64,000 nucleotides of DNA from Hoplostethus atlanticus (lineage: Eukaryota; Chordata; Actinopteri; Trachichthyiformes; Trachichthyidae). This document shows, in pieces, positions 26,980 through 38,169 of the stretch (positions are counted from its first letter, which is position 1; every line of letters starts with the position of its first letter). The DNA lies in NCBI GenBank assembly GCA_034670405.1, contig JAXDDX010000002.1, positions 3,876,001 through 3,940,000 of the forward strand. Direction: 5' to 3'. The translations under genes were made by a program, and so were the position numbers. The notes below the pieces were generated by a model. The model was not told the origin of the DNA and made no database searches. It worked only from the letters and a program-made list of their open reading frames with translations.

Positions 26980-28398
26980 TCACACGCAGCGATGAAGCTA
27001 ATTTTCCACAGAGAAGAGCTGGCTAATTTCAACGTCAGTGGTATGAGAGGGAGGCCCTGAGCACTCATCACAACAGCCTTGAATCACATGTCAGTGATCA
27101 AAAGGCGCTTCAATGAAAGGTTATATTATTGCATACGCTGAGAGCTCAAACATTTACGGGACCGTCATCTACAATCATGAATCTTTGTCTAGTTTGAGCA
27201 CCTTTTAAGACTCCGCCCCCATCCTGGGTCCATTATACCCAAACATGTCAAGCCTTAAATAGGAAATAATAAGGGATTTACTGAGAGGCTAATTTAGCAC
27301 GGCACATACAGCGAGTACCTTGGAAGGGGAGTGCCTGTGTTTCAATGTCTTGTTATTATTCCCCCATCCTCCTCCTATATAAATTAATCAACAGTCCTGA
27401 TCATCTACTGTCTTCTAGCATAACAGCAAGCCAAACTCATTCTTAATGGCTAGCTAATGCTTTTTTAATTGCGAGCCTTGCATTCCACTCAGCATGTCAC
27501 TGTAGTTAAGTGTTTTCTGGCCTCGGTGAAGCAGTGCTGCACAGTAACATGTAGCTTTTTGACACTCACAATGCGGCAGACCCTCCTCCCGCCACGAAGA
27601 AGAACCCACGTAACTGTTTTTTTTTTCCCCTGTTTTCAGGGATTATCTAGGAGAATATAAAGGCTAAGAGCAGATTTATAAAGTGTGTGTGTGTGGGGGT
27701 GAGTAAATGTAGTCTCTGTGCTGCGTGTTTCAATCAGATTGAGCGGGTGCAAGCGCAGCACATTATTCTCCCCCTGCTCTGCATAGCGCTGTGCTGGGCT
27801 ACGTCCTCCTGCTGTATTAGTGTGATGTATGACCCAAGCGCTGTGCTGCGCCACACCACACCGCACACACTCCTACCACACTGCTCCAAACACCCTCTGC
27901 GGCTTTTTCATTCCACCTGTCAAACAGTTATTCATCTCTCCCTCTCTCCTCTCTCTCTCTCTCCGTCCCTTCCTCCCTCACACTTGCTTTATCTTTTCCC
28001 CCACCCCAACATCTCTCTCCTTCACTGTATCTTTCACTTTACTTTGTCTTTGTGAGCTTTCCTGCAGTTTTGCTTTACGAATACAGTGCTGTGCATAGCC
28101 TGTGCCCAATGCATCAACATATGATGCCCTGGCTGCATAAATGACCAGCCAATACACTGCATACATACATTCTTATACATCGCTACTGTTAGGGTGGACT
28201 GAGCGCCAGACATCTGCAATTCTATTCGCACTGACAAAGGTGTTTTGTCAGTTTTGTCACTGCCATCCTGTGCAGGGCTGTTGTGACAGGTAGTGAGGAC
28301 TCTTTCCCTCCATCAGCGGTGCTAGAGTAAAAATGATGTCTGACAACCAGTCAGCAGAGAAAGAGGGGAAACAAACTGCCCTTAAAAGTTCCACAAAA

Positions 28399-29160
28399 TA
28401 GAGTGGTGCAGGGATGACGTATTTTTGTGGAGGTTTTTGTGGATGCTAACCTGGAGGTTAGCATCGCCCTGGTTCCCTCGACAAAAAGCCAATGGGATTT
28501 TTGCATTGGATTTTGGATTATTGCAGAAAATAAGCTCTGTGGCAAATACGAGTTTATGATACTGACCTACCAAGTGTCCTACCAAGTTTTGTTCAGCAAG
28601 ATAATCTTCACAAATGAACACTACTTTTATTATTTTTGAAGCGTAAATGCAATTGCCAGAAGTAAAAAAGCTAATGTTAGGCTATAAACAAACTACACCA
28701 CGGTCGCATGACTTCAACGTAACCACCACTAAAAATACTAAAAATACTATAAATTGATAAATCTACAAGTTGGAAAGTTTGAGTGAGAAAAGTTTGGAAG
28801 AGCGCGAGTATAAACACAACTAGAGGCTGTAAAGGCAGACAAGAGAGGAGATGAGTTACCGTGTGATGCGTTTAATGTCCCCGACAACCTCTGTAGTCTC
28901 ATTTAGCCACTTGTTAGCAACCGCCTTTTTTAAGACACGTAAAAGCTTCAAAATTCACGAGTGGGGAATTTAATGACGTATTTTATGTCGTAGAAAAAAA
29001 CATGAAAACCTCTTAAGCTTGTGTTAACCACAGACCTTATTTCAGGCATCTAACCAAAAACCAATTAAAAAAACCCATAGACTTCGAGACGAGGGAACCG
29101 GAAGTGCAAAAATGCTAACTCATTTCTGGGGTTTAGGACTCGTTCCTGCACCACTCTATA
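28399..29160. mobile_element. Non-autonomous TIR DNA transposon (MITE-like), 762 bp
   Basis: The left end TAGAGTGGTGCAGG (28399-28412) is matched exactly by the reverse complement of the right end, CCTGCACCACTCTA (29145-29158). The outermost TA on each side fits a TA target-site duplication, as in Tc1/mariner-type elements. Near the left end is a perfect 10-bp hairpin (GATGCTAACC, 4-nt loop, GGTTAGCATC, 28442-28465). There is no long open frame, so it could move only with a transposase supplied elsewhere. The superfamily is not certain; piggyBac-like or other TIR families remain possible. Confidence 0.75.
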
Positions 29161-31667
29161 ACAGCCTATCTTAATAGCACAACAACAACCAGCCGCTGTG
29201 TGCTTAAGAGAATTAAGGGCTTGGTGGGAGGAGGAGGGAGTGAAGTGCGAAGGTTAGAAATGTAATCTGAGAAAGACAATCACCGTCACTTATCGCATCT
29301 TTTGTGGAGCAGGTCTGTTTTTATCAGTGACACTAATTTAACTCATTGGTATTTACAGAGGACCAATAGGACTGTGCTGTGGGAAGGAGAAAAGGGAGAA
29401 CTGGAGAAAAAAAGGCTGTCAAACCAATTCCCACCAACCCCCGCTTCCTTCATTATCTATGGCTGCTGGTTACAGAAATACCTAATTGGGTGGCTGGAGG
29501 TATGCTGTTGATCTGTCTGCCTCCTTTGTTCTTTCCTGTGTAGATGTGTCTTATCGGTGTAAAGCATAAGTAGAGGCAGGCTACTTACAGTTTAATACAA
29601 AAGACTTGTGCAAATCAAAAGGCTACTGATTGGTATTTACAGCTGTTTGGAGAATAGATAGCCCATGTCAGAAGTATTGTGCTTCATTTTGTGAAAAGTG
29701 AGAACAATTACCTTTTGAATAGTAACACCAACGATTCAACGATACTTTGTTCAGTTCAAAAAATGTGAACTGAGCTTTTGAGTATCCTTCTCCGATTTCA
29801 TTTCCATACTAAATAGACAGTACTAAAACTATCCCCTTCCAAAATCTGCTGAACCTGCAAGCAGGCAGTCCCTTCCCCCCTGCTGAGCAGCTTTGATCAT
29901 GTCTGTTTCGGTGGAGACAGGTGCTTAGGGCCGCCGGTGAGCAGGGGGTAGGACCTCTCTTCTGCATTCCCTAACCTGGACCAGCACAGCCACAGCACAG
30001 CCCCACACAATTATCCTCAGACAGACACCCAGAGCCAACCAGCTCCACACTCTTAATCACACAGTGGAACTGATTCAATTCATTCGGCCTGGGAGCAGAT
30101 ATGGAGCCATTACGTCCTTATTAACAGAGTGCGGAGGTGGAGCCACACCTGAATGCCCTGGAAATGGGCAGAGCACTCGGCTCAGTCCACTGCGGGAGGG
30201 AGGGAGGAGGGAGGGAGGGGAGATTGCAATTCAAAGATGTGGGGGCTAAATTTGATTAATCCATAAACTGATTTACGACGTCTGATAATATGCTGGTAAC
30301 ACATCGACACAAGGGCTGCTATGATTATATCTGTTATGGTTCATGGCCATCTAAGATAAGGTTGGGCTTGGGCTCAGGAGAGGGAGGGGGCATAATTGAG
30401 TTAGCATTAGGGCAATATCACACTCCTGATTACTACCAGGGTATATAAAATGAAGGATGTAACTTGAGGAGATTTGGCATTAGCCAGTTAGCCAAGTGAT
30501 TTTTATGAACCCTGCTAGAAGCCCAGTTATCAGCTTCTAAGCCAAAAGCCCGTTGTCTTGTATGACCCTCTCATTTAATGCTATACCTCTAGCTTTCACG
30601 GTTGAATAATACTACCACCTTCTTTGTGTGTGGATCCTTTCATTCATGCCTTGAAAATTGTTCTTGGCATTTCTTTTTCCATTGTTGAGCTATTTGGCCT
30701 TCCATCCAGTAAAAAGGGTTAATATGAATGCATCCCGTGATGTGGAAAGCCTCTTTAGGCAGATCAAAAGCCACAAATATGACCACAATTGTTTGAAATG
30801 ACATGTTAAACTCAATGGTATCCCCTTTGCTGAATAAAATGTTCCACTGTGCAATAATGCAACCTCTGAAGAAAAGGCTCATCTTCCTCTTTTGGCACTG
30901 GACTACCATACAATTGAGCAACTATTCAGAGGCTGCCATGTGATTTTGATAAAAATAGTGCCCCTAAAAGAAAATCTCCCTCACCACTCGGGCCATCCCG
31001 ACATCAACATGCCAGTGTCAAGCAAATATCTGTCTAGAATGGAACATGATGAAATGAAAAACTATCTGGAATATCAACTGCTCCCTCCTCAGAAAGGAAA
31101 ACAAGGGCTGGATACATTGAGCAATGGCTGTAAATTAAACGTGAACAGAGAGAGTGCGAGCAGATGGATGGAGCACCAAGTGCTAGTGGATCTAAGTGCT
31201 CCATAAGGGAACGATACACACATCACTAGACCTCAGGGGCAGAGCAGGAAGCCACTCCTTGGCTTGGCGGCCAAAGAAGGATCGCCAGGATGGTATTTCG
31301 GGAATGTTTAACCAAAGCCTTGGGAAGCTCGAGGGATGGTGAAATTATACACCCCGGCTCACAGGCTGTGCGAGTCTGGGAGCCGTTACTCACAGCTCAC
31401 AAGAATGTAATTTATGCATCTGTTTACTAACACAAGCACTTTGTTCTAAACCCCACGAGAGTCACGTTCCTCCTCCAAGTCAGTTTCAATTCCCCATCAA
31501 GGTAAATGCTGTATGAAAGTGTTCCCAAACACTGGCAGAGTATAATCGAAGCTGATTTGAGCTTTTCAGACTGAGGGAAACAGAAAGAGAGAGAGGGGAC
31601 TCTTTTCGGTTCCTAGACTCAATAGGATATGGGGGGGGGAGGCTTCGGTTCACAGCTCTCCCCGTGC

Positions 31668-31675
31668 TGACGTCA
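31668..31675. promoter_or_regulatory. CRE palindrome TGACGTCA
   Basis: A perfect cAMP-response-element palindrome. A related TTACGTCA lies about 50 bp further on, near 31722-31730. The sequence between them is somewhat CpG-rich. An isolated 8-mer can occur by chance, so function is unproven. Confidence 0.3.
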
Positions 31676-33053
31676 GAGGGGCCCAAAACATGGAGCCGGG
31701 GACTCGTAAAAACATGCTGCCATTACGTCAACAGCTACGGAACAACAGACACACAAACACACACGTACATTTGGCTGCGGTATCGCAAAAAACCAGGGGG
31801 ATTCTGTTGTTGTGCGCTCCGTTGCGATGCCAGCGTGTGAGATTTACGCAGCTCCTTAAGTATTCCTGTTGTTAAAAACCGGGCAAACAGCTGCACATCC
31901 GACTGCAGGAATCAATAAGATAAAGTTTAATGTTGAATGTCCAGGGAACTACTAAATGCATGTGGTGAGAAAATGAGAAAATAAAAGAGAACAAAGATGT
32001 TGAATACATCTTTGATTGTACCCCCCCCCCCGCCCCCCCGCCCGGTTTCCCTCTCAGACACACGTGTCATTAGCCATCTTTTCTCTCAGGCTTGATTGAT
32101 GTTCCCTCTCCGAACACAGCCATGCGTCACTAATCATTTCATACGAGGCTACACGCAAAAGTGGGGAAATTGACTAACCATTAAGAAACCATTTATTGGT
32201 AAAGGACAGCATTAATTGGGTGACATTGACTGGTGCTTTCATTTAAAGTTCACCCTCATCAATGGCCGCAGAGCAGTGAGGGTGTTAAAGTGCACTCACT
32301 GTACATCGACTAGCCGCGGAAATAAGGATATATCCCGATCGATTTCACTCAAGCTGTTTCAACACTTCGTGGTCGTCATGGTCGTTTCTTGTTGCATTTT
32401 ACTGCCACTGAGGCTTTCCAGGTGGTTGGCCCATATTCACAGTCTGCTGCTGATGAATGCACTTTCCTCCTTATTTTGTTGTGCGCTCTATTCAGTATTT
32501 GGTGAGCTGGCAGGCATAAATTGGCCTCGCGCTCCTAAAACAGTGCCCTCGCTTTCCAGAAGAGTTGCTGAATGTGTGAGAGAACGATAAGCTCAGTCTG
32601 GAGGAATCCTGGGAGGGCTGTGGGGGCATTTTGTGAATAATCTGACCCAGAGGGCAGGCTTAGGCTGGGCCATGGAGTGAAGGACAATGGGCCAGAGCAG
32701 TGGAGAAATTCATACGCAGCGGCTTCCACCCAAAATGACTTTAGACACGCTTCTGTCCGCACAAACAGATTATTGCTGTTTATCCGCTTTTCATTCTGAA
32801 TTTTTACATGTGTGAATTGGCGTCTTTGGCCTGATAATGGCAGTTCTCCACACCTCCCCTCTCAGCCATCGGCGGTCCAGGCGCTCCAATGTGTACTTTA
32901 AAAAATCAATTGCTACAGCTGTGAGATGAGAGTGTAATACTGAATACATTTTGTGTTTCCCCCTCTAATCTTCTCCCTCAACATGTCAGACAAATTGTGC
33001 TGCCTCTGCCAAATCTAATATAACCGCGCCCCCCCCTTCTGCCCACAATGCGT

Positions 33054-33083
<30 letters not shown>
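33054..33083. repeat. (CA)n microsatellite
   Basis: Pure CA array. Confidence 0.94.
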
Positions 33084-33088
<5 letters not shown>

Positions 33089-35085
33089 AACAACCCCCAC
33101 TTACATACAGGAGGAACTGGTGAAAGGTGGAGATTGACAGTGCGGTGTGTGGTAATCACAGCCAGGAGAGGATCAAATATGTATGAAAATGCCATTCTAC
33201 AAAAAAAAAAAAAAAACAGGCGCATTTTTGCGACCCTGGAGGGAAGACCACGCATGTAATCTGCCTGCTGTCTGTCCCGGGGTCCCTCTGTTCCTGCTCT
33301 TCAAACTCATTCACCCAGACCTGACTTATTGTGCTGTTGTATTGAAAGATAACAACTGTCCACAATGCATTCAGGATTCAACCATTCAATGCCCTGCCTC
33401 CCTTGAGTCATGGTTAAGTCCCCTCCACCACTTTCCCATCACATCTCCCATCCAGTTGCTTATCGCCTCTCCCCCCTTTGAGCCTGCTGCACTTTCCCTT
33501 TTCAGCAAAACTGCAATTCCACCACCGCGGGTAATTTATGCAGTGATTTATCCACCACATCTTGTGACCACCTGTCATGTGGAGACGGCGGCAGTCTCCA
33601 TACCAGTACGCCAACGCAATTACCAAACGGTTGCTCTCTGGTTCAGGCGGCATCTCAAGGCGCAGCAGACCTCCACCTTGTGACTGTGGTAATGGAAGCG
33701 GGCCTGCCTGAGTCCACGCCACTGGCCTCTTCATAAGAGCTCTCTGTGTGACATGACAGACGTAGACTTGGAGCCCGTGTGTCTCAGACAGGAGAAGGGA
33801 GAAGGGTAACAGTGTTGAGGAAAATGAGCCATCATCAAAGCATCTGTGGAGGCTGGACCTGCTGCAGACGGCCCTGGAACAGCAGAGCGCCGCCGTCTCT
33901 CTAATGACAGCCAATTTAATTGAAAATCCACTTCTATGTCTGAGAGCAAACAATCCAGCATAGAGGAGCTGGGGCACTATTCCCTGGCTTTCTATTTAAT
34001 AGTAAAATGCCAGAGAGAGAGGGGGAGAGAGAGGACAGAGGAGAGAGAGAAAAGAGAGAAATGGAAATACAGAGAGAGGAAGAGAAAGAAAGCAAAGACA
34101 AGGAAAGTAATGAGAGAGGACACAGAAATGGAGGGAGGGAGGGAGAATTAGAGATTGGAGTGAGATAAAGAGGCAGAACGATGGGGGGAGAGAGAAGAGG
34201 GGAGCGACAGAGAGGAAGGGTGAAGAGATGGGGGAGGGGGGAGGAGGGGAGCAGAGTAAAATGCGAGGACGGAAAAGTCCAAGCTCAGCAGTCTTCCTCG
34301 GGCTCAATTTCCAGGACATGATTAGTTTGGAGTGATGACATGTAATGGGTGCAATAAAAAAGGCTGCTTCTCCTTCACTCCCTCCCTAACTCTCTTGTTC
34401 TCTCAAAGAATCCTTCCTCCCAAAATAGAAGCCTGCATTAAAGCTTCAAAGCTCTGGGGACCAGTAGCCTTCGTCTCTCCTTTTATTTCACAACTCCCGT
34501 GCTTGTAAACCGCCACTACAACAAGCCACTAAGTATCTGTCAGTTCCTCTGCGTCTTTCACTGCAAATCACCCACGGGTAGTTCCTAGTTGCTCCCACTT
34601 CTTAATTCGGATCTCAAAACTGCTCCAACAGCGATAAATCAAGAGTCTCGACTGCCCGAGTCTGGCAGGAAATGACCGAATCTGTTCACCCTGCGGGGTC
34701 ACGTACCTGCTGGTGGCGCGAGCTCGGCCACAACCTTGCGCCTGTCTTTGGCGTTCCTCTGCTAAGATCGTTAGTCGATTCACACGGATCCTGATGAGAA
34801 ATAATCACCTCTGCAGCCCTCATTTGTTAGTGTTTAGAACAGGGCTTATTATTTCTAAAGGGCAGGTTTTTGAGCCAGTGAAGATGAGCAATGTTGCCTT
34901 CAAGGGGGGTGGGGATTTGCAAATAGGACAAATGTGAATAACAGGGGGTTATAAGAAAAAAAGTGGAAAAATACTGTTGGTCGCAATTGTTGGCAAAATT
35001 GTCCATCTGCAATGCTTCAAAAATGTTGCCTTAAAAGCATGATGTATCCACTTTCAGAGGAGGGATGTTAAGAGGAATACATGAG

Positions 35086-35090
<5 letters not shown>

Positions 35091-35116
<26 letters not shown>
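35091..35116. repeat. (GA)n microsatellite
   Basis: Pure GA array of 13 units. Confidence 0.94.
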
Positions 35117-35120
<4 letters not shown>

Positions 35121-35795
35121 TTTGGGCATTTCCGCAGGGAATGTGATGGTTCGTTGACACCAACACAAGCCTCGCCTTGCAAAACCACTGCAAGCAGCCC
35201 CCTGCATGGGACTGTGATAACCAAGGGAGAGAAAGGAGAACAAAGGAAAATGAAAAGGCATGAATATATCAGGAAGAAAGCTAATTGACTCCAAAACACT
35301 GGCAAGGGTTTCTGGCTTCACATGCTCTCCTCTCGTGCCCGCCCCCTCCCTCCTCTCACTGCTTTTCTTGCACTTATACCCTCTCTACTCCTCCTCTCCT
35401 TTCTTGTTCCTGCCACATCCTCTTTCTTCACCTCTCCAGAGCTACAGTGCAGTACAGTGTCCATTTGTTGCAGGCGTCTGCCATTACACAGGCACTTAGG
35501 CAGCTAACAGGAGTAAAGTTTCCATTCACCCCACCTGCACTCCTGATCCCCTTAGCATTAGCATGGAGACAGACTGGACTCTGGCCCCACCCAGACGCCC
35601 TGCTGCCGCTGCACGAGTCCCAGTCCTGGCCTGGCTCTGCCCTGGCGAGCTGCAACCTGGTCTCAGCCCTGAACACCAGATTGACGCCGTCTGTGTTAGC
35701 ACCCTGGCGGCTAATGCAAATACCGTCCATCTGCTTTAACCAATTCTAATCCTTCGCCCCCCCCCCCCCCGCCCCCAACTCCTGCATTACACGCA

Positions 35796-35798
<3 letters not shown>

Positions 35799-35834
<36 letters not shown>
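35799..35834. repeat. (CA)n microsatellite
   Basis: Pure AC array, preceded by a C-rich run near 35757-35776. Confidence 0.94.
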
Positions 35835-35836
<2 letters not shown>

Positions 35837-36094
35837 ATACGTGGCGTAAACACAATTCTACGGGATGAGATCGCACCCTATCCGATACAGCGCAATAAAT
35901 GTGATTAATTGATAGCATCACTATTGTTATAAAGCCTTTGTGTGTCTATCAGCTGATGATCAATGATGATAAAATAAATAGCAAGCTGCCACTGCAGAAT
36001 CTCTGAACATGTTCTTTTCCCAAAGGGTAGACACATACACACCAGTATCCTCTGAGATAACAGCATCCACATCGAACTAACCAGCATCATAGAG

Positions 36095-36115
36095 CACGCA
36101 CGCACACACGCGCAC

Positions 36116-36138
<23 letters not shown>
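36095..36138. repeat. (CA)n microsatellite with CG interruptions
   Basis: CACG-containing start, then a pure CA array. Confidence 0.93.
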
Positions 36139-36147
<9 letters not shown>

Positions 36148-36195
36148 TTAAGCACACACACACACATGCACGCAGCCCAGCCCCCGGAATCGCAA

Positions 36196-36230
36196 ATGTA
36201 CATGTACATGTACATACGTACACGTATGTG
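36196..36230. repeat. Self-complementary TGTACA repeats
   Basis: Three overlapping ACATGTACAT units followed by ACGTACACGTATGT. The stretch is largely its own reverse complement. Confidence 0.8.
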
Positions 36231-37010
36231 CAAACATATACACACATACAGTACGTGCACACACAGCCTGAGGAAAAACATGAAAAGTGATAACTGTAAC
36301 TGTAAACACGGAGAGGGAGGATCATGAGAACGCAGCAGTTTGGGGATGCTAGGAGATTAGCCACGGTTAAACAGAGCAGATACATGTAGCAAATATGGGG
36401 CAGAGTTGTTAAGCTAATCACACACATCCTGGGGATTAGTCCACGCACGGTGTTGGGGGAACCCCAGTAAGCTAACACAGTAAACACATTAGTGGGCAGA
36501 AAAGAGCCACTGAGAGAAGATGCACTGTCACCACAAAAACAAACCAGCAGAACCCTAGGGCATGCTAGCCGGGCCCCAACGCATGGAGCGCTGCTCTCCA
36601 ATACAAACCAACGTGGCAAATGGAAACTCAAACAGTTGAATCCAAAAGGCCCCCCCTCATGCACACATGAAGACCAGCAGCCAGAGTAAACAAGGAAATG
36701 AGTCGAACGGACTATTATAACTGAAATGTCATGTGATAATTGTTGAATCAAAGCTATTTAAGGACGTGTAACTGCGGCGTGAGTGTTATTGTGTTGAAAG
36801 GGCACGTTTTAATCACTTTTGGGGGTTTGACTGTCTGAGTTTCCATTTGCCCTGCTGCATTGGAGAGCAGCGCTCCAAACTGAGAGGCATGCAGACCCAT
36901 CGACAGAATTTTGTTCAGAATCGATTAACATGATGGCAAAAACTAGGAAAATAAGGCCAAGATTGAAAATAACCAGAATTATCCTTTAAGTGTCTGCAGA
37001 AGAGCTCACA

Positions 37011-37100
37011 GCGCGTGTGTGTGTAGTCAGTGTGTGTGTGTGTAGTCAGTGTGTGTGTGTGTGTGTAGTCAGGTGTGTGTGTGTGTGTAGTCAGTGTGTG
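37011..37100. repeat. Short minisatellite of (GT)n blocks joined by TAGTCAG
   Basis: TAGTCAG occurs four times, at 37024, 37043, 37066 and 37088, with GT runs of varying length between. Period 19-23 bp. Confidence 0.93.
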
Positions 37101-37779
37101 CAGAGCCCCTGACTTTGCACATCGCACGCATGGTGGATGAGTCCTTTCCCTATAATCTCATTTGAACCCCCTTCACACACCATAATTCAATTCTCTCATC
37201 TAGACAATGACCATGTCATCTTAATCTGGCAGGTAGATTATGCTGCATCCCACACAAGACTGCTAATGCTGAGGAAACGGCTCGGCCTATTGTATGCTCC
37301 TTCAAGGTTGGATGGGCTGCTATAGATTGCTTTAGAGGATTGCTCTGCCACTCGTGTTTTCCACCACCAGTTTCTTTCCTTTAATCGGAAAATCTATTCC
37401 CTCTTTTCACCATTTGGGAATCCTGCTCATGTGTTCAGTGTGAGGAAATCACAGCACCAGATTAGGTTGGTTCAACTTCACAACCCCAAATGACTTGCAG
37501 CTCGTCATGCTCATCTGTTTCATCTGTTTCCTTACAAGAGCTGAAGATGCTGAATATTCATCGGCCCGTCTTCATGAAACAAGCGGTGCCATCAACGTGT
37601 TGGCCTCTCATCACAGGAAGCTATCTTGTTCTAACCCTACAGCATTACACATTTCCACTGACCAAAAGGCAGACCTAAACGTTTGCAGGTGTTAAGAGGC
37701 GGGGCTGCGGTGAGCTGCTGGAGACGGCGAGCTGGCAGAGCTAATATCTGGCTTATGAGCTACAGCTCCCACGAGAGGT

Positions 37780-37910
37780 GAGTGGGTAATTGAGGCAAAA
37801 CTAAACCAGTTAATAATCTGTATTTCTACTAATCCAGCTTGTTTGTGAATCAGATATAATTAGAATTTTTAATTACTGTCAGTAATCAGCTGGAACATTG
37901 AGAGGAAATG
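37780..37910. promoter_or_regulatory. AT-rich block resembling a conserved non-coding element
   Basis: Dense homeodomain-type words (GGTAATTG, GTTAATAATC, ATAATTAG, TTTAATTAC) lie in about 130 bp of complex, non-repetitive sequence. Long introns of developmental genes often carry such elements. Conservation cannot be judged from one sequence. Confidence 0.25.
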
Positions 37911-38124
37911 CGAGCCGAGTGGCAGGTGTGAACACACCATTTGTCTGGCTGTGAGGACCTGATGCCGTCCCATCACGTCTCCCCAGCCTGCTCAATTGGA
38001 TTAAAGCTAAACCATCCAGCCATAACAGGGCCTATCAAGCTCCTTCATACCTTAACCACTGATCCTGCCTTGATCCACCCAGCAAGGCTCCCTAAACACT
38101 GGGCAACAACAGCCCCCTATTGCC

Positions 38125-38126
<2 letters not shown>

Positions 38127-38165
<39 letters not shown>

Positions 38166-38169
38166 GTGT
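38127..38169. repeat. (GT)n microsatellite
   Basis: GT array with one CGTG near its end. Confidence 0.94.

Noticed and set aside
33414-33977. 187-codon minus-strand open frame of complex sequence
   Set aside because: No recognisable domain, no matching splice signals with a neighbouring exon, and frames of this length are expected by chance in 64 kb.
34712-34730. Second possible CTCF site (CGCGCCACCAGCAGG, minus strand)
   Set aside because: It matches only half of the core and lacks the GGGGGC part.
36077-36751. 224-codon minus-strand open frame
   Set aside because: The C-terminal part is Cys-Val repeats from a (CA)n array, and the rest has no recognisable family.
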